NCBI RefSeq assembly: GCF_022539665.2
Contig: NC_081335.1
Location: 5,456,001 to 5,520,000, forward strand
From: Daphnia carinata
Lineage: Eukaryota > Arthropoda > Branchiopoda > Diplostraca > Daphniidae
Length of the DNA: 64,000 bases
Reading direction: 5' to 3'
Shown here: one piece after another, positions 51,430 through 62,700 of the stretch
Layout of the letters: each line of letters opens with the position of its first letter
Position numbering within the stretch: the first letter of the stretch is position 1
The notes under the pieces: model-generated
What the model was told of the DNA's origin: nothing
Databases searched by the model: none
The model's input: the letters and a program-made list of their open reading frames with translations, nothing else
Made by a program: the position numbers and the translations under genes

Positions 51430-52449
51430 GCTTTTCTTAGGATAGGCTTTTCCCAAACGGTGGCATCACCTCAGAGTTTAAAGCAATGTATGGCGGAGTG
51501 CCACAAGGGGCTATCATCAGTCTCATTCTCTTCAATATTATGCTGTCAGATCAAGAGATGAGACTCCCAAGGATCTAAAACTAACTAAAACAGTGTATGC
51601 CGATGACATAACAATCTGCACCCCAACCCAGCGACCGATAAACGCAGAAACAACTCTCCAACCCTATATTGACAAAATACGGAAATGGGGTAGGAAATGG
51701 AAACTAAAGTTCTCGGCAGAAAAATCATTGACAGTCACTTTCACCCGTGCATACAAACCAGGAGACGACCCACTGCTATTCCCAATGCTATTTATCAACG
51801 GCCACCCTATATCCAATGCGGTAAAGTATAAATTCCTCGGAGTAACATTAGACCATAAACTCCAATGGGAAGGCCACATAACAAATGTAGTAAACAGTTG
51901 CGTCCGCCTAAAAAACCAAACTACGGCCCATCCATCAAAACACTGTGTACTCTGTACAAGAGCCTAATACGCAGCCTTATAGACTACGGTATCATCGTTT
52001 ACGGATCAGCCCGTAAATCAAATTTAAGCCAAATCAACGTAACCGCTCGCTTGGTCCTTCGGTTAATCCTTGGATATTCGAAGCTGAAGACCCTCTCCCT
52101 ACCAGATGCTGCCCAAGATTTCACTACCCGCCCGGAGTCACGGGTCAAACATTCAGGCCTCACCCCCATGGTCAAATCCCTCCCTTCCCCATCACAAATA
52201 AAGTGGTTCCCAATAGGAAAAAACGAGGCAGCGGCAAACCAACAAGCTGTCAAAACCCTTTTAAACTCCTTGAAATCTAAAACACATAAGGAATGATCTA
52301 TATATAGCCTACTGGCGGCTCGGTCACTAGCACTAAACGGTAACCAAGTTTGGGCGCACCACACCAGACTCCAGCATCTTAAAAAAGGGGTAGGGGAGTG
52401 ATCAAACGCCATGCCAACGAACAAAAATTATAAAACCACATCCCCCGGT
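51430..52449 (+). pseudogene. LINE fragment, second copy
   Basis: Same family as 33300-38645. It starts inside RT (EFKAMYGGVPQGAIIS), keeps the catalytic YADD (frame 51593-51967: MYADDITICTPTQRP), the thumb (FLGVTLDHKLQWEGHI) and a connector, then jumps near 52380 to the A/G-rich 3' tail, lacking RNase H. The 3' tail resembles that of copy 1 (GTGATCAAACGCCATG). Both copies sit upstream of the same ATAD1 promoter sequence. Confidence 0.85.
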
Positions 52450-52457
52450 GCTGATGG

Positions 52458-52870
52458 CAAACTTGCCGTGCCGATCAATTTTTTTATCGTGATCGTCGAT
52501 CCGATCAAACTGTTGATGATTGGATCACCGATCGAATTTTGCTGATCTTTTTTTCGATCATTTTAGGCGACATCTAGTGTACAAAAATTCACATTCTTCA
52601 ATGCATGTAGTATGTTACAAACAACAGTGAGTACTAAGGCAGTATCTGTCAATTCTCGTTCGACAGCAAAAGTAGTGAAATACTTACATGCGACAACCAA
52701 ATCGACGACTAGATGGTGAAAAGATTGATCGCTAAAAATGATAGGATCGCAATCAATTTTTTTATCGCCGATCCGATCTCCGATCAATCTCAAATGAGCG
52801 GATCGGCGATCAATTTTTTTATCGTGATCGGGATCGCGAACAATTTTTTATCGCGGTCGCGGCAATTCTG
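52458..52870 (+). mobile_element. hAT-like MITE, TTGCCG family, copy 1
   Basis: 413 bp from CAAACTTGCCGTGCC to CGCGGCAATTCTG (inverted ends CAnAnTTGCCG). The target duplication GCTGATGG/GCTGAGG(G) matches in 7 of 8 bases once the later TAGGG insertion is removed. The interior is made of GATCAATTTTTTTATCG-type repeats. No frame. Confidence 0.7.
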
Positions 52871-52877
52871 GCTGAGG

Positions 52878-53422
52878 TAGGGCTCGGTCCCGATCGTCTT
52901 TTATCGGGGCAAACCGCGGTTTTTCATTTAAAAAACGTCAAACCGTCGGTTTGTTTTAGCCATTTTCGACTGCGTTTGGTTTTCGGTTTGCAACTGGGCA
53001 TAACCGGTTTGAACCGCCACTAAATGTTTTTTATTTTATTTTACTAAAATTCCAAATAAACTAATTATCACTAATTGTTGTGAACGTAGAGGCGGTCAAC
53101 AACTTGTTATAAATCAATTTTTCCGATCAGACTTACCGTCATCGCGATCCAAAACTGGTCGATCTTTCCGCCATCTAGCGACAAAGTCTGTTACTGATTT
53201 ATTGTTCTATGCAAACCGTAAATCCGCGGTGCAAACCGTGTAAAACCGCAGTGTGAACCGCGGTTTATACCGTGGGTACAAACTGCGGGTATAAACCGTC
53301 AAACCATGGTGCAATCTGTTTGAAAAAAACGGCAAAACGAACCGCACCGGTTTGTTTTTTTGTTTTTTTTAACTGCGCTGGTCGGCCAAAATTGTGCCCG
53401 ATCGTCGCGGGGCCGAGCCCAT
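52878..53422 (+). mobile_element. hAT-like MITE, TAGGG family, copy 2
   Basis: 545 bp starting TAGGGCTCGGTCCCGATCGT and ending GGGGCCGAGCCCAT, flanked by GGCTGAGG at 52870-52877 and 53423-53430. It landed in the right target duplication of the TTGCCG MITE and is therefore younger. It lies within about 10 bp of the point where copy 1 of the duplicated block took the same type of element at 38654. Confidence 0.88.
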
Positions 53423-53655
53423 GGCTGAGGGTCTTCAAATAGAGGACCAGTTGTCTGCCGAAATCCGGCACCGCCAGCCCATGGCAGACGCACCAAATGT
53501 ACATCACGTAGTGTTGGCGATTATCTAGTTCTGCTAGATACAAATTATCTACGCCCACTTTTAGATAACGATACGATTATCGATAAAATATCTAATAACC
53601 CTCATCTACCGGCCAAAAATAGCACTGCACAAATGATAGGGGTTAGTTTGTCGGG

Positions 53656-55970
53656 TTTGTATCGATAATTATAAGCAATAACCTTATGCGGCAACCATCA
53701 TCTCTTATAACACCTGTCATAGCGCTGTGGTTATAGACAGCGACTGTGGCACAATAGTTCCGAGTTCAACGCTATATAATGATGCATGTTTTTTTATCGA
53801 TTTTATTGTTGCAAATAATGTGTTTTATGCTTTGAAAAGCAAGCAGACGACTGAAATATTAGATTTCCGTTGTCGATTTGTATCGATACTATTCAACAAC
53901 CAATGCATATGGATTATGATTCCAGTATTAACAAGTGTGCTGACGCAGAGTTATAAGGTGAGGTTCATGATACAAAGTCCTTGGGTTCAAGTCCAATCGA
54001 TGTATTTTTCCACAATTTTTGGTTGTGTGAGAAAATTTGCATGAATGTTTTTACAAAAGGTTTTTTAGAAGCGGTAGCATTTGCCATTTTTTCAAATATT
54101 TATAATAATATATTAAGAAACTTAAAGCACTGATAAATTTGATGGCAACACCCCTGAATACTGAAAATTTCACTGCGAAGCTTCGTAAAATTGAGCAGAC
54201 GACGATAAAATTAGATATTCGTCTGCAATTTGTATCGATACAATTCCACAACAATACCACCTTGCTGGTTACGTATTTTTAAGAACGTAGTGGCTAAGTG
54301 GAAGAAGATGTGACTCAGGACATAATATTACGGAGTTCAACCCTTAACGGAGACATGGTTTTTCACTATTTTTAATTGTTGCAAAAATATGTTTTAGATG
54401 GTTTCTAACGGGAATTCCAAAATATTTTGCATACAGTCATATAAAAAAATTGTTACGTTTTTAATAGTTAATTTCTGTATAAGAATACTATTAATTGCAG
54501 TGGCAACCCTGATTTCAATAGTAAACAAATCTTCAATCTAAATCGTTGCAGACGACAGCAATGTTAGAATTACGTCTGCAATTTGTATCGATACTCGGGA
54601 ACAATATTATTATGAATAGCATTGTAAATAAGAAACATAAGAGAGTAGCGCTGTTGGTAAGGACTGCCATTGGGATTCGGAAATCTCGAGTTCAAATCTG
54701 TTATAGAGCTTTTTTTTACAATCTGCAACACATTAAATTTTAAACGTATCTGAGTAACAACAATTTAGGATGCTTGCTCTCTGTTAACCAGTGGATCCTA
54801 TCTTTCTGAAAAGATAAGATAGAATGGCATAAGTTAAGATACTTCTGGTATCTTTTCGATAACTTGTATCGGCCGTCAATTTGAGCCAAAAAAAAGTATC
54901 TTTACCTTATGCTAAGCCAGTTTTAGCCTAAAGTTACCGAAAAGATACAAGATACTTTCGGCGCCATCTAGCGGCGACAAGTTCATTTATTTGGAGTGAA
55001 ATTTTTCGGCTCCCATTGTTTTAGTCATCCTTTGTCTCGTGAATGTGGATCAAATAAATGAACTATGGAGCTACAAATTCGATGCAACCCAGAATTTCAA
55101 TTAAACTTCGAATCAGAATTTTTTTTATTAATTTTTGCATTATTACTAAGTATCTTGTATCTTATTTTATCTTATCTTTAGCCTAAAATGGGAATTTTAA
55201 AAAATTTTAAAAATATCTTATCTTAACTGTTTTTTTCGGTAGTATCTTGTATCGAAGCATTTTTTTCGGTATTTACAAAATATCTTAACTTAACTTTGTA
55301 TTTTAAATTTTTTTGTACAGTAACTGTATCTACAGGGTAAAAAAAAAAGATAGGAAGCACTGCTGTTAACTGAGGTGTGTATGGTACTAATAAAATAAGA
55401 GTTTTAATTTATAAATATAACAGATTTTCATAGCAAAATAGTATTCTGTTTAGCATCGTGGATAAAGCAGATAACGGTAAATAACAGTTGCTTCTGAAAT
55501 TTGTATCGATACTCGGCACCAAACGCTGGATTCATTGCCTGACACACAAAATTTGTGATGAGTTAGCGTTGTGGATCAATTCCGCGCTCGTAATACAAAG
55601 TACAGAAGTTCGAATCCGGCTGCGAGACGTATTTTAAAAATTTGAAATATAAATTTTTAGATGCTGACGATAAATACATTTGCATAATGGTAAATTATTA
55701 TTTGATCTACATTTTATATTCATGTAATAAAAATTTCTACAAAAATCTATTCTATTACGTAAGGCAACCCTGATATGTATAACTAAAATTATCTGTTAAG
55801 ACTTGTGAAGTAAAGCAGACGATAAAAATATTGTATTTTATGATATTTGTATCGATACTCGCCAACGAAAACCATACTTGTGCCGTGTCGTATTTTTCTT
55901 ACTGGTATAGAGGTGTGGGTTAAGTCGTCGCTCGTCTCGGAGTTCAAATCTGGGTCGAGGTGAAAAATAT
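53656..55970 (+). repeat. six ~350-bp modules with tRNA-like Pol III boxes
   Basis: Each module has the palindrome GTATCGATA(C) (53659, 53880, 54232, 54585, 55503, 55849). About 60 bp later follows an A box/B box-like pair. B-box-like strings are GAGTTCAACGC (53762), GGGTTCAAGTCC (53983), GAGTTCAACCC (54333), GAGTTCAAATC (54688), GTTCGAATCC (55608) and GAGTTCAAATC (55940). Clear A-box-like strings are TAGCGCTGTGGTTA (53720), TAGCGCTGTTGGTAA (54646), TAGCGTTGTGG (55564) and TAGAGGTGTGGGTTAAG (55908). In most modules GCAGACGA precedes the palindrome. Spacing is 346-353 bp in three intervals, 918 where the nested MITE lies, and 221 for the first. No full cloverleaf was found. Confidence 0.7.
54789..55362. 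mobile_element. nested hAT-like MITE, CAGTG family
   Basis: 574 bp with ends CAGTGGATCCTATCTTT and, on the other strand, CAGTGCTTCCTATCTTT. It is flanked by a perfect 8-bp duplication CTGTTAAC (54781-54788, 55363-55370). It interrupts the module array between modules 4 and 5. The interior is rich in TATCTTATCTT repeats and carries CGCCATCTAGCGG at 54962. Confidence 0.9.
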
Positions 55971-56603
55971 TAAACTATTGTATATAGTTTTTTTCTCATT
56001 TGCACTAGACGCCATCTATTGTTAAATGGGAGATCTATTTGGAATATATCGATACAGCGATTATCTAAAAAAGTCGACTATCTAAAAACTATCTAAAAAT
56101 ATCGATATATCGTTTTGAGGTTTAGATAGTCGCCAACACTGGCCAACACTAGTTTAGATAGTCGCCAGCACTAACATCACATCACATCACCTTAGAGTTA
56201 TTATTTAGCAAGCTTAACAAATATAAAATGAATGGAGGAACAAAATTTTCAATTGTGCTACAGATAGCGGTGGCATCGGGATTTTATTTTGCAGTGAAAT
56301 GGATGGTTGATCAATTAGATCCCACTAACGGAAAAAAAAATAAAGCCAAACAACAAGCTCAAGCCCTCATGACTAAATTGCGAATAAAAACCAATGTGCA
56401 GGTATTCAAACTAAAAATGGCTCAACATTATCCTGTTTAACATGGTGACATTTGTATCATATCTTTGTAACAGTAGTGGATTTTCTGAACCTGTGAGCAA
56501 ACAATCTTGTAAACTAAACTTGTTCCATTATCAATTGTTGCAAAAGATCAAGTAGCTTTTATTCCAACCTAAGGTGCTAAATTTTTGTAAACAGGGTTCT
56601 TTG

Positions 56604-57120
56604 TAGGGATCGGCCCCGATCGTCGACGATCGGGGCAAACCGCGGTTCTTAAAAAAAATAGGCTCAAACCGTCGGTTCGGTTTAGCCATTTTTGACTGCG
56701 GTTCGGTTTTCGGTTTGCAACTGGGCCAAACCGGTTTGAACCGCTATTAAAAATCTTTTTTTGAAATTTTGCTAAAATTACAAATCAAGTAATTATCACT
56801 AATTGTTATCAACGTAATGGCGGTCTGAAACTTGTTTGAAATAAAATTTCCGATCAGACTTGTAAGTATCGCGATCGAAAATTGGTTCGATCTTTCCGCC
56901 ATCTAGCGGCAAACTCTGTTACTGATGTATTGTCCTATGCAAACTGGAAATTCATAGTGCAAACCCTGCAAAACCGTAAAGGGATACAAATTTCGTGTCA
57001 AACCGCGGTTCAATCGGTTTGGAAAAATTGGCAAACCGAACCGCACCGGTTTGTCCTTTAAAAAAAAAAACCGCGCGGGTCGGCCAAAATCGTGCCCGAT
57101 CGTCGCGGGGCCGAGCCCTA
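56604..57120 (+). mobile_element. hAT-like MITE, TAGGG family, copy 3, in ATAD1 intron 1
   Basis: 517 bp from TAGGGATCGGCCCCGATCGT to GGGGCCGAGCCCTA, flanked by a perfect 8-bp duplication GTTCTTTG (56596-56603, 57121-57128). Copy 1 of the gene has the empty site, GTTCTTTGGAGTGTCGC. CGCCATCTAGCGG lies at 56897. Confidence 0.93.
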
Positions 57121-57150
57121 GTTCTTTGGAGTGTCACTAATAGAATAAAT

Positions 57151-57593
57151 TATTCTATTGCCGTAATCGCGATTGAAAATTAATCGCGATTGCGATTTCG
57201 ATTAAAATTTTAATCGGCGATCAAATTATTTTAAAATAATCGAAATCGGCGATTAAAGTGGAAAAAAATTAATTTTTAATCGCGATTATTTTTCGATTAT
57301 TTAGCGACATCTATGAACGGTAGATGAGACTATATGAAAGTCTACTCATAGCTTTGTCATTTTTGTAGCAGACACTTTTTTTTAAATTTTCACTTGTTTC
57401 AATTTTTTCAATTTAAACAATGGCAAGTTATTTTCTTACTGCTAGATGGCGGTCAAAATAATCGGAAAAACAATCGCTAAGAAATTTAATCGCCGATCAA
57501 ATTTTTTCAACAGACGAATGATCGCCGATCATTTTTTTGCGATTATCGACGGCTACCGATAATCGCTCAAGAAATAATCGGACGGCAAGTCTG
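57151..57593 (+). mobile_element. hAT-like MITE, TTGCCG family, copy 2, in ATAD1 intron 1
   Basis: About 443 bp ending ACGGCAAGTCTG and starting TATTCTATTGCCGTAATCG. It is bounded by AGAATAAAT on the left and AGAATAAT on the right, a near 8-bp duplication. The empty site is visible in ATAD1 copy 1 (CTAATAG...TGGTATAATG). The interior is AATCGCGATT-rich. Confidence 0.75.
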
Positions 57594-59771
57594 AGAATAA
57601 TGGTATAATGAGGTTTTAGGTGTGTTAAGCTTTTTTTTGTAAATTAGCTGGTCAGCATTCAATATTTTTGTATAAGTTTTTAATTTGAAAGTGTTTTTTC
57701 CACCAATGTTGAATTCTAACTACACAGAGGCAAAAGTTTTTAAATAGTCTCCTAGTTTCTGTATATAGAAAATTATTTTCCCTTTTTAATCTATTTTCAG
57801 CCAAAATAAGATAATGACAAAGCAGGCAAAAAGTGATTTTGAATATTTGTAGTTGACAGAGTATGAACTGGCAATTGCAAGTCATTTAGTGGACCCTGAA
57901 AGCATTCCTGTATCCTGGAATGATGTTGCTGGTCTGGATAGTGTGGTACAGGAGCTGCATGACACAATTATATTACCCATCAAAAGTCAAAAGCCATTTC
58001 CAAGCCAACTGCTGCAGCCTCCAAAAGGTTCTTAGATCTTGTGAAGATTTTTTTTTGTAATTGGTTCTTCTATATAATTTGATAAAAATTATATATAGGT
58101 ATGCTCTTGCATGGACCTCCAGGGTGTGGAAAAACTATGGTATCTATTTCTAACATAAAGAGATCTGGTTCCTCTTCATATTTTTTGTTTGTTCTCTATT
58201 CTAGGTGGCCAAAGCCACTGCAAAGGAAGCTGGAATGAGATTTATAAACTTGGATGCTTCAGTACTAACTGACAAGGTAAAAAAAAAAGTTTAATGTAGC
58301 AAAAGAATATTACTTTAAAAAAAAATCACAAAATTTTTCAAATTGCAAATGGTATGGTGAGAGCCAAAAACTAGCAACAGCGGTTTTTTCGTTGGCTGTA
58401 AAAATTCAACCTTGCATCATTTTCATCGACGAAATTGATTCTCTCCTTCGTTCCAGGTAATTGAATCAAGTTTTTGCTCTAAATATGGTGATGAGCTTTT
58501 TTCTTTGTTCAAGAGATTCAAAAGACCATGAAACGACCGCTATGGTGAAGGCCCTTTTCATGTCGCACTGGGTATAGTAGTTGTCATAAGCATTCTCTGA
58601 CTTACTATAATTCTGTCGCAACCGCCGCTCTTGGGTATACAATCGGCCACGACTAACACATGATTTTTCATTGGATATCGCAAAGAATGTGTCATAATTC
58701 TATAATAGGGAAGAATGTTGGCACATCCTTTACGGTAATTAAGAAAGAGCGATTTCTAGGGTACACCCCAGATAAGGCGCTTCTGGTCAATCGTAATGGA
58801 TTAAACTCCGATTGTATGTCCCGCAATAGAGAATTTATTCATTAGTCTTGTTTTCGTCTTCGTACGCAGGATGGCCTAACAACAGACAATAACAAAAATA
58901 CCGTCGGTTAGTAGAACGTTCTAGGTTTTTAATAAACTAATGAATAGTAGAATAATTGATTTTCTGTTGTCCTCACGAAAGTTGTATTAGGTGCAACGAA
59001 CCGACCTCAGGACGTCGATAAAGCTATCTTACGTCGAATGCCTGCATCTTTCTTCATAGGACTTCCGGTATATCATGCCAGGATTTGTAGAACAAATTTA
59101 TTAATTTTTTTGAAATGTAAATCTTTTTGGATCTGAACTGTGCAGGGTACAGAACAGCGTCGGCAGATTGCGCAAACAATCTTGAAAAACGAACGCTTAG
59201 CTACAGGTACAAAAAAAACCACCCGTTTTTTTGTGAGAATTCAGTTAATTCTGTTATTAGACGTCGATCTGGAACAGCTGGCAACGTTAACTGAAGGTTT
59301 TTCGGGCTCGGACATCAGAGAAGTTTGTCGAGCGGCGGCTGTTTATGGAATGCGTGACAGTTTGAAAAGTGCGACCAACGATACCCTCGTCGAAGAATGT
59401 ATCACCATGGGAAACTTCTTGCAGGCGTTTGTGAAATTGCGTGAATCAAATCCCGCATCGATTTAGATTAAATGTCTAGGAGCGACGAAAATAAACTTCG
59501 TTCCGGTACAAAATTGTAGGGAATTTTTTTTTTTACTAGATTGATGAATGCAGTATTGCTTGAATGTATTGTCCAATATATAATCGACACAATGTACATG
59601 CGCTTGGTAAATCTAACTCAAATGCGAAAAAGTCGGTAAATAATTCACACAATAAAAATGGCTTTAAAAGTACAAAGAAAGAAGGTCAACCCGCAAGAGG
59701 CATAACAACGTTAAAAATCGGTAAGTAACCGAGAAGGCTGCCCATCACAAATTGAAATGCTGTACAGTAAT

Positions 59772-62700
59772 TCACCAGATTGAACCACGAGGCACCCACA
59801 GAATTTTTGTTTGTTCCTAAAATAATTTTTTAAAAAGCGCATTTAAGGCAAATTAGACAGAAAATGAAATGCTAATTGGGACGAAAACTAACCTGTTCGA
59901 CTACTGCAGACACTTGCGTACACAAACACGCCAAATTGCCACCTGCTGGTATTACGGCTGTAGAACAAAGAACAATGCACAAAAAGGTTAGTCGAAGCAC
60001 TATTAAAATACAAGACGTCTCCATGGCAACTTGGAAGTCAATGGGCAAAATAAAAAACAGTGAATTACCTGATATGAGATGACGATGCTCAGCTTCCACT
60101 TTGATGACATGCTCATACATTTCTTTAGCTGCTTTAGCTGCCGTTTTGTCGGATGGCACGCGAGTGTCTTTGACCTCACGGACATGTTTAACTGACTTGA
60201 ACTTCAAAAGAATAATAATCGGGAAACAATGTCGGTTATGCAATCGCGACACGGCATTTAAAGAAACGTCCAATACGCCATGCAAGTTCTTTTCGCCAAC
60301 ACTTTGAACTGCAGATACGGTAATGCATTCATAATGCGTTCCTTTTCGTCGATACTCAATAAAATTATTTTCATCCAGGTTTTTCTCCATGTACGATTCA
60401 GGGTAAGGCATTAGCTCTGGCATTACGCGAACGAATTTTCGCGGAAATTCTTGGACGAGTTTGTCAACTACATAGTCCGAGAGTGGCCCTACTATTATAA
60501 CGGGGCGTATTTCTTTGCAATCATATCTTTCAACTTGAGCATATGAAACAGGACGCGGAGGAACGGTTTCCTATTTGTTTAAATAATTGCAATCAACTCA
60601 TATGTATAGCAGATATGGCAGTACTATTTTCTACCTGGACGTAGATAGAAGAGAGGCCTAAACCCTCTGAAGATCCTAACTGTAGGCTTGCGTCGGAAAA
60701 ACTTGCAATCTCCTTTGAATCTCGGGATGAGCTACGAGTGTGCTTCCTCCTCCTAAAAAAACTGCGTCGCGCTGACGTTGATGAACGCCGTGATTCGTGA
60801 TCCAAATCAGCCAAGCTCGATCGCTGTAGAAGTTCTTCTTCAATTTTATACTTTGACGGTATAACACCACATCGAATTTTGCGACCTTCATTATCAACTA
60901 GCCATGCTCTCCACAATCCTACGGCAACAAAATTGTAAAACCCATATTTTTTCTAGTCATTGACAAACAGAAAATGTTCCCAATTTTTGTAGACAAAGAG
61001 CAAACATTACCTGGAACACCATTAAACATGGTGTTATCGATATGAAGAATATCGTCTCGACGGAAGCCGAGTTCCATTTGTTCGTGACTATCGAAAGCCA
61101 TTTTATCAAACTGTGCTCGAACGTAGAAGCTATCGCCAGGCTGTTCAGCGATTTCCCGATAGCGCTCCATGTCATGTTGGACAACCAGCGTCACCTTTTC
61201 CGTGGGTTTCGCTAGCTCGTACGCCGCTTGTTCAGCCGTTGAATCTCGTAGGTTAACGCTGTTGAACTCAAGAATCCGGTCACCACAACGCAAACCAGCC
61301 TACAAAAAAAGGTAGTTGATGACATTTTAACTTTTTTTTTAGCTTTTGTAATCCACGACAGTAAAAGGTTTGAATAAAACTTTGTTTATCCAAGGGAGAT
61401 TTTTTATAATGCATGTGCCAAACGAAGCATACCTTAAAAGCTGGTGAATCATTTTGGACGGCATGGATGAAAATTCCCACAGCGTTCCCACCAACCAAGC
61501 TGATCCCAAGACTGTGTGCTTTTTTCATCTCAAGATGAACAAGGCGCGGTTCCCTGTCACGATCCCGACAGTTACCGCCATTTTCGTCAACTACAGTAGC
61601 CGGAATGATTACTGAGGTTGGCCTTTTTAAAGTGGCTAGAGCATGGTGACGTGTAAGGGTGCCGTGAATGGAAGGAGGTCGAACAATTGAAGAGCGAGAT
61701 TCACTTCCACGATCGATCAACCTTTGAAACAAATCAACATAAAAAAAAAATTAATCATGTGAACAAAATACGAAAGGCAAAAACTAATTTGGCTGTAACT
61801 TTTAGATTGCGCAATATTTTAACTGGTATTCAATGGTACGGATATTCAAAGACGTGACACGGAAAAGAATACTTTACAGTACATTACTGGAACATCAGAA
61901 AACAAATTGTCTTTTCCCATGTCAAAATAGAGGCAAATCCATCCATACACTCAATGGATGGTAGGCGTGGACATAAGCACTACAAACACTTCAGCCAAGG
62001 CTGTATTTTGGAGACCAAACAGACAGTAATAAAACAAAAACGAACAAACATACCGATCGAATTGTAAGGTGTTCCTTAAAGACGCTGAAACTGGATCAAT
62101 AACGTCAGCTTTCGAACTGCTTCCATTACCACTGTTGTTGCTGTGATCTCGCGAATGCCGGGGGGAATTGCATGGTGTAGGTGATCCTGAACGCGATTTG
62201 GATCGCTGGTGCGACCCTCCACCATTTCCGTCACATTCGCTGCTCGAACTGGTCATTGATGGCGGTCCCATTAAGCCCATTCCATTCATTTCTTGCAACT
62301 CCTGGTACTTGGTAGGATTGTACTGAACCAGCATCGTTATGGAATCCCCACATTGATGTAGAACACAGGCAGCAAGTTGATATGTGGCGCTGCGCATGTT
62401 GATGCCACAAACTTCTAGCAGCTGATCGCCAACTTGCAAACCAACTTGTGCTGCCAAACTAGACTGATGCACAGATGAAACGAAAACTCCACCAGAATTG
62501 CGGCAAAATATTTGAATGCCTAATGGTTCCGAAGATTTTTCAATATACACTCTAAAAAATTTAATGTAAACATCATGGAATTAGAATACAGTGGCTTAAG
62601 TATAAATGAAACAAAAAAATTAGATTTACCTGCGTAGCTCATCCGGTGCCGGCTTAAATTTGTTACCGGTACCAGTTGCCCAAGAATATTCCTCGATTGA

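Larger units (their letters stand above)
53509..56173. mobile_element. hAT-like element with tRNA-like module array, in ATAD1 copy 2 promoter
   Basis: A 2665-bp insertion with ends TAGTGTTGGCGATTATCTAG and, from the other side, TAGTGCTGGCGACTATCTAA. It is flanked by ACATCACG/ACATCACA (7 of 8 bases). Copy 1 of the block lacks it: there GACGCACCAAAT...ACATCACCTCACATCACC is continuous. It has no transposase frame. Its right end carries a second, partial copy of the terminal sequence (about 56128-56150). Inside are six modules and a nested MITE, listed separately. Confidence 0.85.
56228..59466 (+). pseudogene. ATAD1: ATAD1/Msp1 copy 2, probable pseudogene
   Basis: Matches copy 1 exon for exon: 56228-56401, 57853-58027, 58099-58139, 58205-58276, 58350-58456, then the remaining exons to 59466. 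Walker A and Walker B are intact. Three features point to decay. The acceptor before the WYGESQKL exon reads AA instead of AG at 58348-58349. About 22 bp are missing near 59450, so the last residues become ESNPASI instead of the 14-residue family tail. Exon 1 carries many substitutions and one lost codon. The promoter is split by a 2.7-kb insertion and intron 1 by two MITEs. Use of a nearby cryptic acceptor cannot be excluded, so pseudogene status is an inference. Confidence 0.8.

Noticed and set aside
53656-55970. Calling the six tRNA-like boxes real tRNA genes
   Set aside because: None shows a closed acceptor stem or a convincing anticodon arm; only Pol III promoter-like boxes are supported.
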